A DNA stretch of 64,000 nucleotides from Homarus americanus (Eukaryota; Arthropoda; Malacostraca; Decapoda; Nephropidae): NCBI RefSeq assembly GCF_018991925.1, contig NW_024722158.1, forward strand, positions 2,510,144-2,574,143. Reading direction: 5' to 3'. The notes below the pieces were generated by a model that had not been told where the DNA came from, made no database searches, and worked only from the letters and a program-made list of their open reading frames with translations. Shown piece by piece: positions 23,540 through 33,787 of this stretch (the first letter of the stretch is position 1; each line of letters opens with the position of its first letter). The translations under genes were made by a program, and so were the position numbers.

Positions 23540-24364
23540 CAATTCATGCTTCCAGATGACATCCTTTGGAAGTACCAGAGTATTTCGTGAGCACGGATAC
23601 ATGCCCACATTCAAAGTCCAGGGTCAAGTCTATCACAATGCAGGATCCCTCTTACCACAGGTAGATGAGCAGGCAAATTTCCTCCAAATCTACTTCATGG
23701 GAGATCATGAAAAGTAGGCTACTATCAGGTGTGGCAACATTCAATGTGTCAGACATGACATTGTCCAATCTATCCAAGAAATGCTGCATGAGCGCAACAC
23801 GTATGTACAGTCATTTAAAAATGCCCTGGAAAACATGCCTTCTGACGAGTACAAAGTCAGGATCAAAGCAGACAAGGCCCCTAAGGGAGAACATGAAGAA
23901 AATTCAATGCTCCTGTAGTTGATGAAGTAGCCATTCTCATTGTCGGTCAAGAGTTTGAGAAACGCGACATCATACTCAAAATGAGAGACGAGTCGCTCAC
24001 AAGAATATCAGAGACAATTCGATCTTATGATGCACTGCAGTATCCTCTCATCTTCTGGAAAGGTGAAGACAGATATCACTTCAATATTCCTCACACAGAT
24101 CCAGCGACTGGTGCAGCAAAAGTAGGTACGAAAGTCTCATCCAATGACTTTTATTCACACAGATTCATGATCAGAGAAGACGTTTTCAACCAGATACTAA
24201 GATCAAGGAACCTCTTCCACCAGTTTGTAGTGGACATGTATGCCAAAATTGAAACAGAAAGACTCGCCTTCATACGACTCGACCAAAAGAAGCTCAAAGT
24301 TGATGACTACATTCATCTGAGAGATGCACTAGCAAGGGATGGACATGTGGGCAATGTTGGATAG
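23540..24364 (+). pseudogene. Helitron-like N-terminal domain
   Basis: HGYMPTFKVQGQVYHNAGSL and EQANFLQIYFMGDHEK (23598-23715) are the standard opening of Helitron-type N domains. After a frameshifted stretch, RSYDALQYPLIFWKGED, HRFMIREDVFNQIL and FHQFVVDMYAKIETERL (24020-24270) continue it. The frame 23981-24364 is open for 127 codons. The next block, GGPRYMHEKTQD (about 24391-24426), is in another frame. The domain precedes the nuclease that nicks single-stranded DNA during rolling-circle transposition. Confidence 0.8.
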
Positions 24365-24900
24365 CTGGTGATTCTCCCCTCTTCCTTCACTGGAGGTCCG
24401 CGATACATGCACGAAAAGACTCAGGATACCATGACCTAGGTCAGAAACTATGGACGACCAGATCTCTTCATTACTTTTGCATGCAACCCTGTATGGACTG
24501 ACATAACAGAAGCTCTAATGGAAGGCCAGAAAGGACAAGATCGGCATGACATTATAGCGAGAGTATTTCGTCAGAAAGTGATCAAACTCATGGACTTGCT
24601 TACAAAAGCATCAATCTTTGGCCTTATACGGTGCTACATGTACTCCATTGAGTGGCAGAAAACAGAGTCTACCACATGCCCATGTCTTGATCTGGCTGAA
24701 GAGAAACTTCGACCGAACATGATTGACAACTGCATACGAGCAGAGTTTCCTAATCCAAAGAGATCCAGTTCTCTATGAGATTATCAAGAAGCAAATGATT
24801 CATGGGCCATGTGGACCATTCAACAGACACTCTGCATGCATGAAAGATGGACGTTGCAAAAACACCCCGAAGACCTGATAAAGTATACTCTGAGTGAAGA
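24365..24900 (+). pseudogene. Helitron Rep (HUH nuclease) region, frameshifted
   Basis: RNYGRPDLFITFACNP leads in. EWQKT (about 24650-24664) and EEKLRP (about 24697-24718) are in one frame, while the HUH core P-H-A-H-V-L-I-W-L (24672-24698) is readable only in a different frame. A pair of compensating frame changes therefore flanks the catalytic histidines. MIHGPCG and CMKDGRCK (about 24797-24860) follow, as in intact Helitrons. The catalytic Tyr region further downstream is not preserved well enough to point at. Confidence 0.65.
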
Positions 24901-25880
24901 TGGCTATCCTCAGTACAGGAGAAAGCGCCTGGCGATGAGTATTACAGCAGTGTTGCGACCTGGAACAGACAATTGAAATAACAATAGACAACAAATGGGT
25001 GGTCCCTACAATCTTCTTTTGAGTAAAGCATTCAATGCACACATCAATGTGGAGTTTTGCAATTCAGTCAAGTCCATCATTATGTCTGCAAAATACGTCA
25101 ACAAAGGCTCTGACCAAGCGATCTTTGCATTGGAAAAGGTAAAATCATGATGAAGACACAGTATCCAGCAAGGCCATTATTTATGCAGTAATGAAGCCCT
25201 ATGGAGAATTTATATTTTTCCCATACACGAACGATGTCCAACAGTAGCTCATCTGGCTATTCACCTGGAAAATGGACAAAGAGTATACTTCACAGAAGAG
25301 TCCTCCGAAATCACATGGCAAATCCTGCTCATATGACCCTCACTGCATTTTTCAAGCTTTCACAGGAAGATGATTTGCTCCAAATACTCCTGTATGTTGA
25401 CGTACCCAAGTTCTACATACGGCAGGCTTCAATAAAGAAAGTTCCAAGAAGAGAAAGAACTCAAGGATCCGATGTTGAAGGATATCCAGGGAATAAAGTC
25501 AGACAATAGCTTTGGGACGTGTCTGCAGTTCACCAACAACTTTGAATGCTACTGTTTAAGACTACTTGCACCAAATCCGTGGCCCAACATCATATACAGC
25601 ACTCCAAGACAGTGAATGGACAAAATCTGCAGAACCTATCAGGAAGCGTGCAATCTCTCCTTGGCCTACTGGAAGATGATGGTCACTGGAATGGCCACAC
25701 ATTAGAAGAGGCAGCAGCTACTCAATCATAAGCCAGAATGAGGAACCCTGTTTGCCATCATGATTACTACATGGACTTTTCCAACCCAAGCCAGCTCGGG
25801 AAAAGCCACCAAGAAAGAAGTCTTTCAGAGGGTCTAGCTACATCAGCAAAGAAGAGAACATCCTGGTCAAAGAGATTGAG
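24901..25880 (+). pseudogene. Helitron linker region, decayed
   Basis: Fragments such as NMGGPYNLLLSKAFNAHINVEFCNS-like sequence (about 24990-25065) and KSIIMSAKYVNKGSDQAIF (25070-25127) match the Rep-to-helicase linker of Helitrons. Several stops are present. The open frames at 25201-25509 and 25546-25731 are degraded remnants of this linker with no separate function. Confidence 0.55.
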
Positions 25881-25883
25881 TTC

Positions 25884-26390
25884 ATGGATGATATGTTCAA
25901 CAGGGCTCTGATCATGCTGGAAGACAAAGTGATGGAGCTATGCGGAAAAAACCTAACTGAGTTTGGATTGCCTTCCCCAAACCGAGAAGAAGCAGTAGTT
26001 GCAAGCAGGGAGTTGCTCAGAGAAAATGAGCCTCACGAAGTGCTTGATCAAGCAAATGCTTATGAACAGATTTTGCAAGCGATACAAGAGGAGCAGGGAG
26101 GTATGATCTTTCTCGATGCACCTGGTGGGACAGGAAAAACATTCCTGATCAACCTTCTTTTGGCCAAAGTACGTCATCAGGGGAAAATTGCTCTTGCTGT
26201 GGCATCCTCAGGCATTGCTGCAACACTACTAGAAGAAGGACGTATTGCGCACTCAACATATAAAACTGCCTCTCAACCTCGCTCTGGCCAGAGAATCAGT
26301 GTGCATCATCAAACAGGATCGGCAAAGGCAAAACTCTTAGAAAAATGCAGCCTCATATTTGGGATGAATGCACTATGTCTCACAAGTTAG
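25884..26390 (+). pseudogene. Pif1-type helicase of the Helitron, N-terminal half
   Basis: A 168-codon open stretch. AYEQILQAIQEEQGG precedes the Walker A loop in FLDAPGGTGKTFLIN (about 26110-26150). VASSGIAATLLEEGRIAHSTY follows as motif Ia. The frame is lost near 26390, just before the Walker B region (WDE/D motif), where CSLIFGMNALC is a frameshifted version of the L-I-I-W-D-E segment. It would unwind DNA 5' to 3' during Helitron transposition. Confidence 0.8.
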
Positions 26391-26580
26391 CGTTCAAGCA
26401 TTAGTTAAGGACCTTGCAAACCATACATGAGAAAATTATCAGCATTACAATGGTCATTGCTGGAGACTTTCATAGACCCTACCTGTCATTCCTCGAAGCA
26501 CTCCAGCTGATGAACTGAATGCGTGCCTCAAGGCATCATACCTTTGGAGAAGTGTTCAGACACTCACCCTATCCACAAAC

Positions 26581-27414
26581 ATGAGAGTACATCTACAAGG
26601 AGATCAGGAGACTGGACGGTTTGCAAACCTTCTACTACAGATTGGGAATGGAACTTTCCCTGTTGATTCAGAAGGACAAATAATCATTCCTCAAGGATGT
26701 GGAAATGTTGTAGAGTCCTCAACTGAGCTCTCTAACATGGTCTACCCAAACATTATCCACCACTACAAGGATCACAAGTGGCTGCGTGAACGCGCAATTC
26801 TGGCACCAAAGAATGAAACAATGGCTGAAATCAACATGACTCTACTCAGAAAGCTTCCAGGCAGTGAGACCGCATTCAAATCTGTTGATACAGTAATCGA
26901 CCAGGACCAAGCAGTCCAGTACCCTGCAGAATTCCTTAATTCTTTGGAGCCCGCTGGAATGCCTCCTCACCACTTCACTCTCAAGACTGGAACTCCTATA
27001 ATGCTCTTAAGAAATCTTGAACCACCAATCCTCTGCAATGGCACAAGACTGGTGGTGAAGAACATGATGCCACATGTACTGGAAGCTACAATACTGACAG
27101 GAAAAGCTAAAGGAGAGGACGTTTTTATACCAAGGATACCTCTCATCACCACTGACCTGCCAATTGAGTTCAAGCGACTTCAGTTCCCGGTTAAAGTGAG
27201 CTTTGCCATGACCATCTGCAAAAGCCAGGGACAGTTCCTAAAGATGGTTGGCCTAAACCTGGTGTTTCCTTGCTTCTCTCATGGACAGTTCTATGTTGGA
27301 TGCTCCAGAGTGGGAACTGTCAAAAATCTGTACATACTTGCTGCTAATGGCAAAACCAAAAATGTTGTCGACCTTAATGCACTACAGTGTTATATATATA
27401 TACTGTATATATAA
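26581..27414 (+). pseudogene. Pif1-type helicase of the Helitron, C-terminal half
   Basis: A 277-codon open stretch. NMRVHLQGD and FANLLLQIGNGTFP open it, AILAPKNETMAEIN is motif IV-like, and GTPIMLLRNLEPPILCNGTRLVV is the SH3-like/2B region. PVKVSFAMTICKSQGQ carries the motif V-type Lys-Ser-Gln-Gly, and QFYVGCSRVGTVKNLYILA carries the motif VI Ser-Arg. Length and order match Helitron helicases. The ORF runs into a (TA) stretch at its end. The upstream break (26391-26580) makes it non-functional. Confidence 0.8.
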
Positions 27415-27660
27415 CAAAGAAGTCTGTCTGTGTGTCTCTGTGTCCGCACGGCAATCTTGGAAACTACCTAACCGATGTGTAGTGATGATGGATGGTGTTA
27501 TATGTAGTGATGATGATGGATGGTGTTATATGTAGTGATGATGGATGATGATGTTATATTTAGTGATGATGGATGTTGTTATATGTAGTGATGATGGGTG
27601 GTGTTATATGTAGTGATAATGGGTGGTGTTATATGTAGTGATGATGGATGGTGTTATATT
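27411..27660 (+). repeat. Helitron-flank module and GATGATGG minisatellite (right copy)
   Basis: ACAAAGAAGTCTGTCTGTG and GGAAACTACCTAACCGATG, followed by about seven units of GTAGTGATGATGGATGGTGTTATAT with small length changes (27477-27660). It is the direct counterpart of 23261-23440. Confidence 0.8.
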
Positions 27661-28068
27661 AGGGTGTGTCATATGTAGGCGAATTTTTTTTTTTTTAGTT
27701 TGAAAAATCGGCCCATGGTATTAATGATGTAGTTCTATGTGCAGAATCATGTGATATCTTCAGATTTGAAAAGTTTTCATTTTTTGCTAGGTAAATTTTA
27801 ACTTGAAATATTATGAAAATTCAGTATTCCCACCCTTTTACCAACACCACTTATACAGTACTTGTTCAACAGTGTAATAGAGTAGGGTGTGTCATACGGA
27901 GGCGAATTTTTTTTTGGAGTTTGAAAATCGGCCCATGGTATTAATGATGTAGTTCTATGTGCAGAATCATGTGATATCTTCAGATTTGAAAGTTTTCATT
28001 TTTGCTAGGTAAATTTTAACTTGAAATCTTATGAAAATTCAGTATTCCCACCCTTTTACCAACACCAC
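27661..28068 (+). repeat. Two tandem copies of a 222-bp-period repeat, TIR-like start
   Basis: Copy 1 at about 27661-27850 and copy 2 at about 27883-28068 both begin AGGGTGTGTCATA and both end CCACCCTTTTACCAACACCAC. They are nearly identical apart from homopolymer lengths and a few bases. They are separated by about 33 bp ending in ATAGAGT. The sharp AGGGTGT start looks like a transposon terminus, but no inverted partner was found in the window. Confidence 0.7.
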
Positions 28069-29582
28069 TAAATAGCTTATTTAAAGTAAAGTAAATGTAT
28101 CAGGTTAATTTATTAGGATGAAAATGATCCAGAATAGTGAAACAAATGATCTTGACACATTTATTAAATTTAATATTCCTTTAGGAAAACAAATCATCAA
28201 ATACAAAAACCGTTTTACTACTCTGCTGTTGCTGCACACCATAGAGAACATGTCTTTCTTGCTTCTGTTTCTACTCATCACCTCCCTGCTGACCACCTGA
28301 GCTCGATGTAGCCTCCCTCCTCTCCTGGCTGTACACGTGACTGCTGGCTCGGCCACTTGCTGTACACAACGCCTATACTCTGGGTGTTCGAGCCAGGCAG
28401 GACATGCATGGGGTTGTCCAGGAAGCTCTGACTTGAACATTGGTGAGGCTGCAGGTAAGAGGGGGCTCACTGCCAGCCTGGATGTTATCCAGATCTTGAG
28501 ATTAGTGAGGGTCTTGGTACTAGATTTACTTAGGAGTCTTCCTGACCCTAGAATCAACTGATTCGTCATGCCCAGATCCTCTCATAAGTCTCATATCCAA
28601 GATCTTTTGACTGCCACTCTCCTCCTTCATCCTACTGCAGAGCATCTGCAGAACTGCCTCGATGAGCATACCAGGAAGATCTCTCACAGTCTGCTCCATA
28701 TCTGAACAACCTTCCTTGGCTGACTCTCAGGAGCTCAAGCTGGAAGAGAACATGCCTCGACCTTCGGAGAACGATGACTTGACCTTGGTGTTGAACCAAT
28801 TTGGAAGTAGACACTCAATGAATTGGACAATAAGTCTCAGGTTGTAGCTGGTTCCTTTTCAGTTTATGATGAGCTGACCCAAATTCTGCAGAACCTGAGA
28901 GCCGTTGTGAGCCACCTAGAATGTGAGACTGACCTATCTGCAGGTAAGCAAGTCTATCAGGCATGACCCCAGTTTTGATGGCACTGCAAATCATGTAACC
29001 ATAGTACTGGTCAGTACTCAGGTCGTCAATGACAGTATGTGCAAGCTCAACGAAGGAGGGCCAACTGTGATTTTTTCAAAGCTCGATTTATTTAACTCAG
29101 TGGCAGAGTCCAGCATCTTGCCAAGAGGACCAGACCATCTGTTGTTTGAAAGAGTCTGCCATCCAGCTCCTGGATCAGATGTCTGAGTGGCAACTCTGGT
29201 GTGGAGGTCACAAACAATCCAGACCAGCNNNNNNNNNNNNNNNNNNNNNNNNNNNNNNNNNNNNNNNNNNNNNNNNNNNNNNNNNNNNNNNNNNNNNNNN
29301 NNNNNNNNNNNNNNNNNNNNNNNNNNNNGCTCAGTTCGAGGAGAGTTCAGTTCACTCTGGGAAGTGACCACAGGATCACCTATCCTGGAAACCTACGGCA
29401 CAGTGACTACCTACCGTCTTCTACAATACTCAGCCTTACTCGTCAGCCATCTCAGCTCCGCACTTAAGTATTTGTAATCTTATATTGCCTCCCCCACGTC
29501 CACTTGCTTCAAAATTGTTGTATGTTGTATAAATATGTATATACTGTTAATGTTTTGGTTAAGTATGGCTAAGGGTAAATTA
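28069..29582. other. Unassigned sequence containing an assembly gap
   Basis: Short frames at 28105-28569 (minus) and 28662-29186 (plus) show no convincing domain. A KLDLFNS string near 29084-29104 superficially resembles an RT motif but has no matching neighbours. Coding potential around 28610-28850 (TATLLLHPTAEHLQNCLDEH in one frame, LEENMPRPSENDDL in another) may be a broken gag/ORF1, but this is not demonstrable here. Confidence 0.3.
29229..29328. other. 100-N assembly gap
   Basis: Exactly 100 N, a conventional scaffold gap of unknown true length. Order and orientation across it depend on the assembly. Confidence 0.99.
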
Positions 29583-31325
29583 CACCGGTCAACACAATTT
29601 TTCTGGCACAAGGTTTTTAAACGGATTTTAAGTAAATTTGGGGTGCAGAATCCAAATATGACTTTGGTTTTTGTTTATCACATCAGGTTTTTGAGATATA
29701 CCATATTGCACTTTTGCTGGGAAACGTAAACTTTTGGATCAAAATTGATGGTTTAAACATGTATACATAAATTTTTTCAGCATTATAATTTGTATTTTTC
29801 TATAAACAAAAATTGTTAATATTAAATTGGAAAGTTAATGCACATATAATATTTAAATGTAACATTGAAGGGTGAAAAAAAAAAATTAATGTACGGTAGA
29901 AATAGTGCAAGTATTAAGATCAAGTTACAGTTACATAAACTTCCTCTTTTTGGCCGATCTCTTATGTACAGCTTCTGGAATGTCTCATCAAACTCCAGCA
30001 GTAGTCCGCCATCATGTTCGAGTCCCATCGACCTTGGTAACGTTCTTCCATTACTTTAATGTCTTGATGAAAGCGCTCCCCTTGCTCCTCGCTCACTTCT
30101 CCCAGATTTTCTGGAAACTCGTCCAAGTGACTGTGTAAGTAGTGAACCTTGATACTCATTCTACATCCAAGTGCTTGTAAACTCAAGAGCAGCTCTTCCA
30201 CAATTTCTTGATAGTTGTCCGCTTTCTTGTTCCCTAAGAAGTTCCGCACCACATTAGAGAAAGCATTCCAAGTTCTTGCCTGTGCCTCAGTCATTGTTGC
30301 AAGGAAGTGTGGATCTCTGAGTAGTGTTCTTATTTGAGGTCCATCAAAAATCCCTGCCTTTTTCTTCTCGTCGCTAAGACTTGGAAAGGTTGAGCATATA
30401 TATCTGAAACACTCTCCAATATGATCAAGAGCCTTGACGAATTGCTTCATGATACCAAGTTTTATGTGCAGAGGAGGAAGGACAATGTTTTTCCTGTCAA
30501 CCAGAGGATCGTTAATGATATTCTTGTCACCAGGCGTCAAACTATGTCTTGGTGGCCAATTCTTTTTCACCCAATGGTCTGCTGTAGCCCTGCTGTCCCA
30601 GTAGCACAGAAAACAGGGGTATTTTGTGTACCCTCCTTGCTGGCCCAATAGAAAGTTTACCATTTTCAAGTCCACACAAATTAACCATTCATGAGCATGG
30701 TATTGCAACCTCTCTAGAACAGTCTTAATGTTTTCATACTCTTCTTTAATTTGTACAGAATGTCCGATTGGAATTGAACCATACTTGTTTCCGTTATGAA
30801 GAAGAACACATTTCAAGCTCCTTTTAGAACTGTCAATAAAAAGTCTCCAATCCTTACTATCATATGCTGGTAGTCCCATGGAGAGAAGAAGTCCTTCTAC
30901 ATCATTACAAAAAACAAGCTGGTCATATGAATGAAAGTACTTCCGCAGTTGCTCTTCTCTGTTGCGATAAAAGGAGACACTCGTGCCAGGTTTTAAGAGT
31001 CGTTTCTCTTGAAGCCTGGAAGCTAACAATTCAGCAGACTGTTTTGGCAAATTTAGATCTCTGACCAGATCATTCAATTCTGACTGAGTAAACAACGTTG
31101 GCTTTTCACAATCTTCACCAGATGGCTTGAAAAGATCAGTCTCTTCATCTTCATCAGTAGAAACAGGTGAATTCCGGTCTATATCCTCAATCTCTGGTAG
31201 CTCAGTAAATTCTGGCACGTTACGTGATGGAGCAAATCTGAGACCAGATTTGGATTCAGCACCTTAAAGTTAGTAAAAAACAGTTAAAAGGTTTCATGCC
31301 AGAAAAAAAAAATTGTAGACCAGTG
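29583..31325 (-). mobile_element. TIR DNA transposon, CACYG ends, TTA target duplication
   Basis: Left end CACCGGTCAACA...TTTTCTGGCA...GGTGCAGAATCCAAAT (29583-29660) and the reverse complement of the right end CACTGGTCTACA...TTTTCTGGCA...GGTGCTGAATCCAAAT (31325-31240) match over about 80 bp. TTA flanks both sides (29580-29582 and 31326-31328). Total length is 1743 bp with one long minus-strand ORF. CACTG-type termini and a 3-bp duplication fit the CMC (CACTA-like) group, but that is inference. The element is compact and largely undamaged compared with its surroundings. Confidence 0.75.
29962..31263 (-). CDS. Putative DDE-type transposase-like protein (open, no ATG)
   Basis: The frame is open from 31263 to the stop at 29962 (433 codons), but no ATG opens it: the position often taken as start (31218) is GTG. 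A TAA lies directly upstream, and TACTAAC...TTTAAG before GGTGCTGAATCC could be a branch point and 3' splice site, so an upstream exon or 5' truncation is possible. Candidate catalytic residues: Asp in LFIDSSKRSLK, Asp in ICVDLKMVNF, a PCFLCYWDSR Cys pair between them, and Glu in SEEQGERFHQD near the C-terminus. I recognise this as a protein type seen as many uncharacterised copies in aphids, crustaceans and cnidarians. The TIRs support a transposase role. RNase H-like fold is inference. Confidence 0.65.
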   Translation of the reverse strand, partial: GAESKSGLRFAPSRNVPEFTELPEIEDIDRNSPVSTDEDEETDLFKPSGEDCEKPTLFTQSELNDLVRDLNLPKQSAELLASRLQEKRLLKPGTSVSFYRNREEQLRKYFHSYDQLVFCNDVEGLLLSMGLPAYDSKDWRLFIDSSKRSLKCVLLHNGNKYGSIPIGHSVQIKEEYENIKTVLERLQYHAHEWLICVDLKMVNFLLGQQGGYTKYPCFLCYWDSRATADHWVKKNWPPRHSLTPGDKNIINDPLVDRKNIVLPPLHIKLGIMKQFVKALDHIGECFRYICSTFPSLSDEKKKAGIFDGPQIRTLLRDPHFLATMTEAQARTWNAFSNVVRNFLGNKKADNYQEIVEELLLSLQALGCRMSIKVHYLHSHLDEFPENLGEVSEEQGERFHQDIKVMEERYQGRWDSNMMADYCWSLMRHSRSCT

Positions 31326-31328
31326 TTA

Positions 31329-31470
31329 TTATAGAAAGCTGAATATTTTGTTAAGGAATTTATGGTACTTTATTGTACACAACAAAAACTCGCATCCTTT
31401 GTCTACCCTTTTATAGTCCGATTGTCTTTGATTTTTTATTGTTGTTGCCTGTTGGGATCTGGGTAGACTT
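31329..31470. other. Spacer, possibly continuing the I-like LINE
   Basis: On the minus strand the sequence after the ORF1 stop reads on as YPDPNRQQQ-like codons, which could be the degraded entry to the CCHC region. Nothing firm. Confidence 0.3.
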
Positions 31471-32109
31471 TTAACTATATTCTAAATCCCCAACTCGTAA
31501 CACTACCAATACATGGGTGGGCCTAACAAGTCCATCAAAAGTCAGTACAGCAGTGGTTGATCGTTTTCTTTCTCCGTCTGCGGTCCTCCTATTAAAGACG
31601 AAGGCATCGACGACTCCTTGATCTTTCATGTGGTACTTGATTTCGTCATTACTCATTCCCTGGAATTCGTAGCTGTTAACTACAGCCTTACAGATATTGA
31701 GAAATGCTGGGATATACGGTTCCACTATAGTTGAATGAAATGTTTTCAGATTCAAGGCGTCCCTCATTTGCTTTGCGTCTTTAACAGTAACTTGGAGTTC
31801 GCCATTTCTTGTCTTTCGGACTTTCTCCACGTCCCCTATTTGATCCTTAATGGCCTTCTGGATAATGAACCCATTAATTTTGTCAAACGAGGTGGACGTG
31901 TCAACAGTCCGAAAGTGGATTACTCTGGCCTTCTCTGTTGAAACTTCAATGTTACGTCTTTGTTGAATGTTTTGGTCGGTGGTCGATTCATTGTCTTTGT
32001 CAGTCAGTGGTCTTGACAGTCTTGGGTCATTTTGATTGGTCTCCCGCTTCAGCTTGTCCCTGCCTGGACGAGTAGAGGGGGGCTTGTTGTTTCCCCTCCC
32101 AGGGGGCAT
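31471..32109 (-). CDS. ORF1 (RRM-type gag) of an I/Jockey-like LINE, 3'-truncated
   Basis: Open frame; the first good ATG is at 32109 (MPPGRGNNKPP), giving 212 codons, although the frame is open further upstream. A basic Pro/Arg-rich N-terminus is followed by an RRM-like core: FDKINGFIIQKAIKDQIGD, VRKTRNGELQVTV, LNLKTFHSTIVEPYIP, CKAVVNSYEFQGMSNDEI, DQGVVDAFVFNRR and TAVLTFDGLVRPTHVLV. This order is typical of the gag-like ORF1 of I, Nimb and Jockey clades, where it is followed by CCHC zinc knuckles. Those are missing and no ORF2 follows on this strand, so the copy is truncated. The product would be a nucleic-acid-binding chaperone. Confidence 0.65.
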   Translation of the reverse strand: MPPGRGNNKPPSTRPGRDKLKRETNQNDPRLSRPLTDKDNESTTDQNIQQRRNIEVSTEKARVIHFRTVDTSTSFDKINGFIIQKAIKDQIGDVEKVRKTRNGELQVTVKDAKQMRDALNLKTFHSTIVEPYIPAFLNICKAVVNSYEFQGMSNDEIKYHMKDQGVVDAFVFNRRTADGERKRSTTAVLTFDGLVRPTHVLVVLRVGDLEYS

Positions 32110-32858
32110 GGTTGGGGTGGCTGGGAACCACCCCTTGGGTACAGTTTTAATTGTTTTTTTACATGTACTGTGAATTGGTTTGTGCACTAAGGTTATTGAA
32201 GGCCCTTAGTGCAAAAAAAAACTCTTTCCTAGGGGCGACCCCCGCACAGTGGTGTGTCTGCACTATCACGGACGTCACTGCTGGATTGGCCCAGGTTTTT
32301 CCCCGACCCCCACTGGATACACACAATCCCACTCTGTGAGGTGTGCACCACTGGGGGGGGGGGCTTTAGCACGAATACTGAAGTATTAAAAATCAGGAGG
32401 TGCCTCGGCCAGGATAAGTAATAGAAAAATAATGTGGAGAGAGAAAGCCCTCCTACCACGTCAGGAGGGACAACAGTTGGCGCTTCCTCCGCAGTTGTGT
32501 GGGTCACTCACACTAACTGTGGGGAGGGAAGGCTAATGTCGTCAGTCCTGAACGTTCGTGAGGTGTCAAAAATTTTAAGAAAAATGAGCCGAGTCACTTC
32601 ATATATATGAAATTGCTGTTTAACAACAGGATCAGTGCATGTGCACAGGGATCCGGGAAGATGTGGAGTTTTGGAACGGTGGAGTATATAACGGTCAACC
32701 GTTACGGGTCAGTTGCTGTTCCCGTGGTTGGCGTATCTCCTCCCGTGTCCAGTCCAGTCATCTTTGAATGAGTAACAGTTAGTTTGTTTGTGATTATTGT
32801 CATTGCGTGAGTAGCGATCACTGGCAACTCAGGGATATATATACCAACGCATCAGGCA
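32110..32858. other. Probable 5' region of the I-like LINE and flank
   Basis: No gene. It contains the ORF1 leader on the minus strand with a G-run near 32350 and short frames without domains. The actual 5' end of the LINE is not defined. Confidence 0.35.
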
Positions 32859-33055
32859 AAAAAAAAAAAAAAAAAATTTACATATGACTCAATACAACTA
32901 TTCATTAGCCACACAAATCATATCACCCCTAAGAAATCTACGATACTATAAATTAACCTAACTACCTCCAAAGCCCTCTCCTCCCCCTCCTCCCAACAAC
33001 TCACCATACCTGACCTTACTAACAATTATCCTCCCTTTACTATATTGACACACAA

Positions 33056-33087
<32 letters not shown>

Positions 33088-33232
33088 AACAACCCCCCTT
33101 AAGCAATTCTAATTCAGCTCAAATCAACATACCACCGCCACCCCAACCAATACCCTAATACAAACTCCCCATCCCCCCCCCACAATCAATCTCCAAACAC
33201 AACCCGCCCGCCAAACAAAGCCTCTCATAATA
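32859..33232. repeat. A-run, C/A-rich low-complexity DNA and (CA)n
   Basis: An 18-bp A-run at 32859-32876 is followed by C/A-rich sequence and a (CA)n at 33051-33080. Nothing coding. Confidence 0.7.
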
Positions 33233-33787
33233 CTACAACTCTCCAGAACCAAATCAAACATACCCAACCTCTATGACAGCCACTGTCAATGAAAACGACC
33301 TAACTCAAGACTGAAACCAATCAACCTATATCTCACTCTCATCTCCGTTCACAATTTGACAAAAGCTCAAATCTGTCTCCTGCTATTACTAAAAACTCTC
33401 CTACGATACGCTCATCCTTCCTTAATACGAATACTTTGACATTTCAAGCTCAAAGATTCAAAACTCTTCCTCCAACTCGCTCCATTTCTCTTTGACACAG
33501 CTCAAATGACCTACAACTCTCAGAACCAAATCAAACATACCCAACCTCTGTGACATCCAATCTCAATAAAATCGACCTAACTCAAGACTGAAACCAATCA
33601 ACCTATATCTCATTCTCATCTCCGTTCATAATTTGACAAAAAAGCTCAAATCTGTCTCCTGCTATTACTAAAAACTCTCCTACGATACGCTCATCCTTCC
33701 TTACTATGAATACTTTGACATTTCAAGCTCAAAGATTCAAAACACTTCCTCCAACTCACTCCGTTCCTCTTTGACATAGCTCAAAGA
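33233..33787 (+). repeat. Tandem duplication, about 277-bp unit
   Basis: CTACAACTCTCCAGAACC... (33233) and CTACAACTCTCAGAACC... (33511) start two consecutive, nearly identical units. They share the landmarks CCTAACTCAAGACTGAAACC, TCTGTCTCCTGCTATTAC and TTTGACATTTCAAGCTCAAA. They differ by scattered substitutions and one to two-base indels. Confidence 0.9.

Larger units (their letters stand above)
23507..27660 (+). mobile_element. Decayed Helitron (Rep-helicase)
   Basis: All coding blocks lie on the plus strand in the order of a Helitron RepHel protein. They are the Helitron-like N domain (23590-24360), HUH nuclease region (24370-24880), linker, and Pif1-type helicase N-half (25950-26390) and C-half (26581-27400). 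Frameshifts and stops separate them. The 3' side ends in a module with GATGATGG minisatellite that also occurs at the left edge. The terminal TC and CTRR ends were not assigned with confidence. Confidence 0.8.

Noticed and set aside
28923..29186. Reverse-transcriptase-like KLDLFNS string
   Set aside because: No neighbouring RT motifs in any frame; a short chance match next to an assembly gap.
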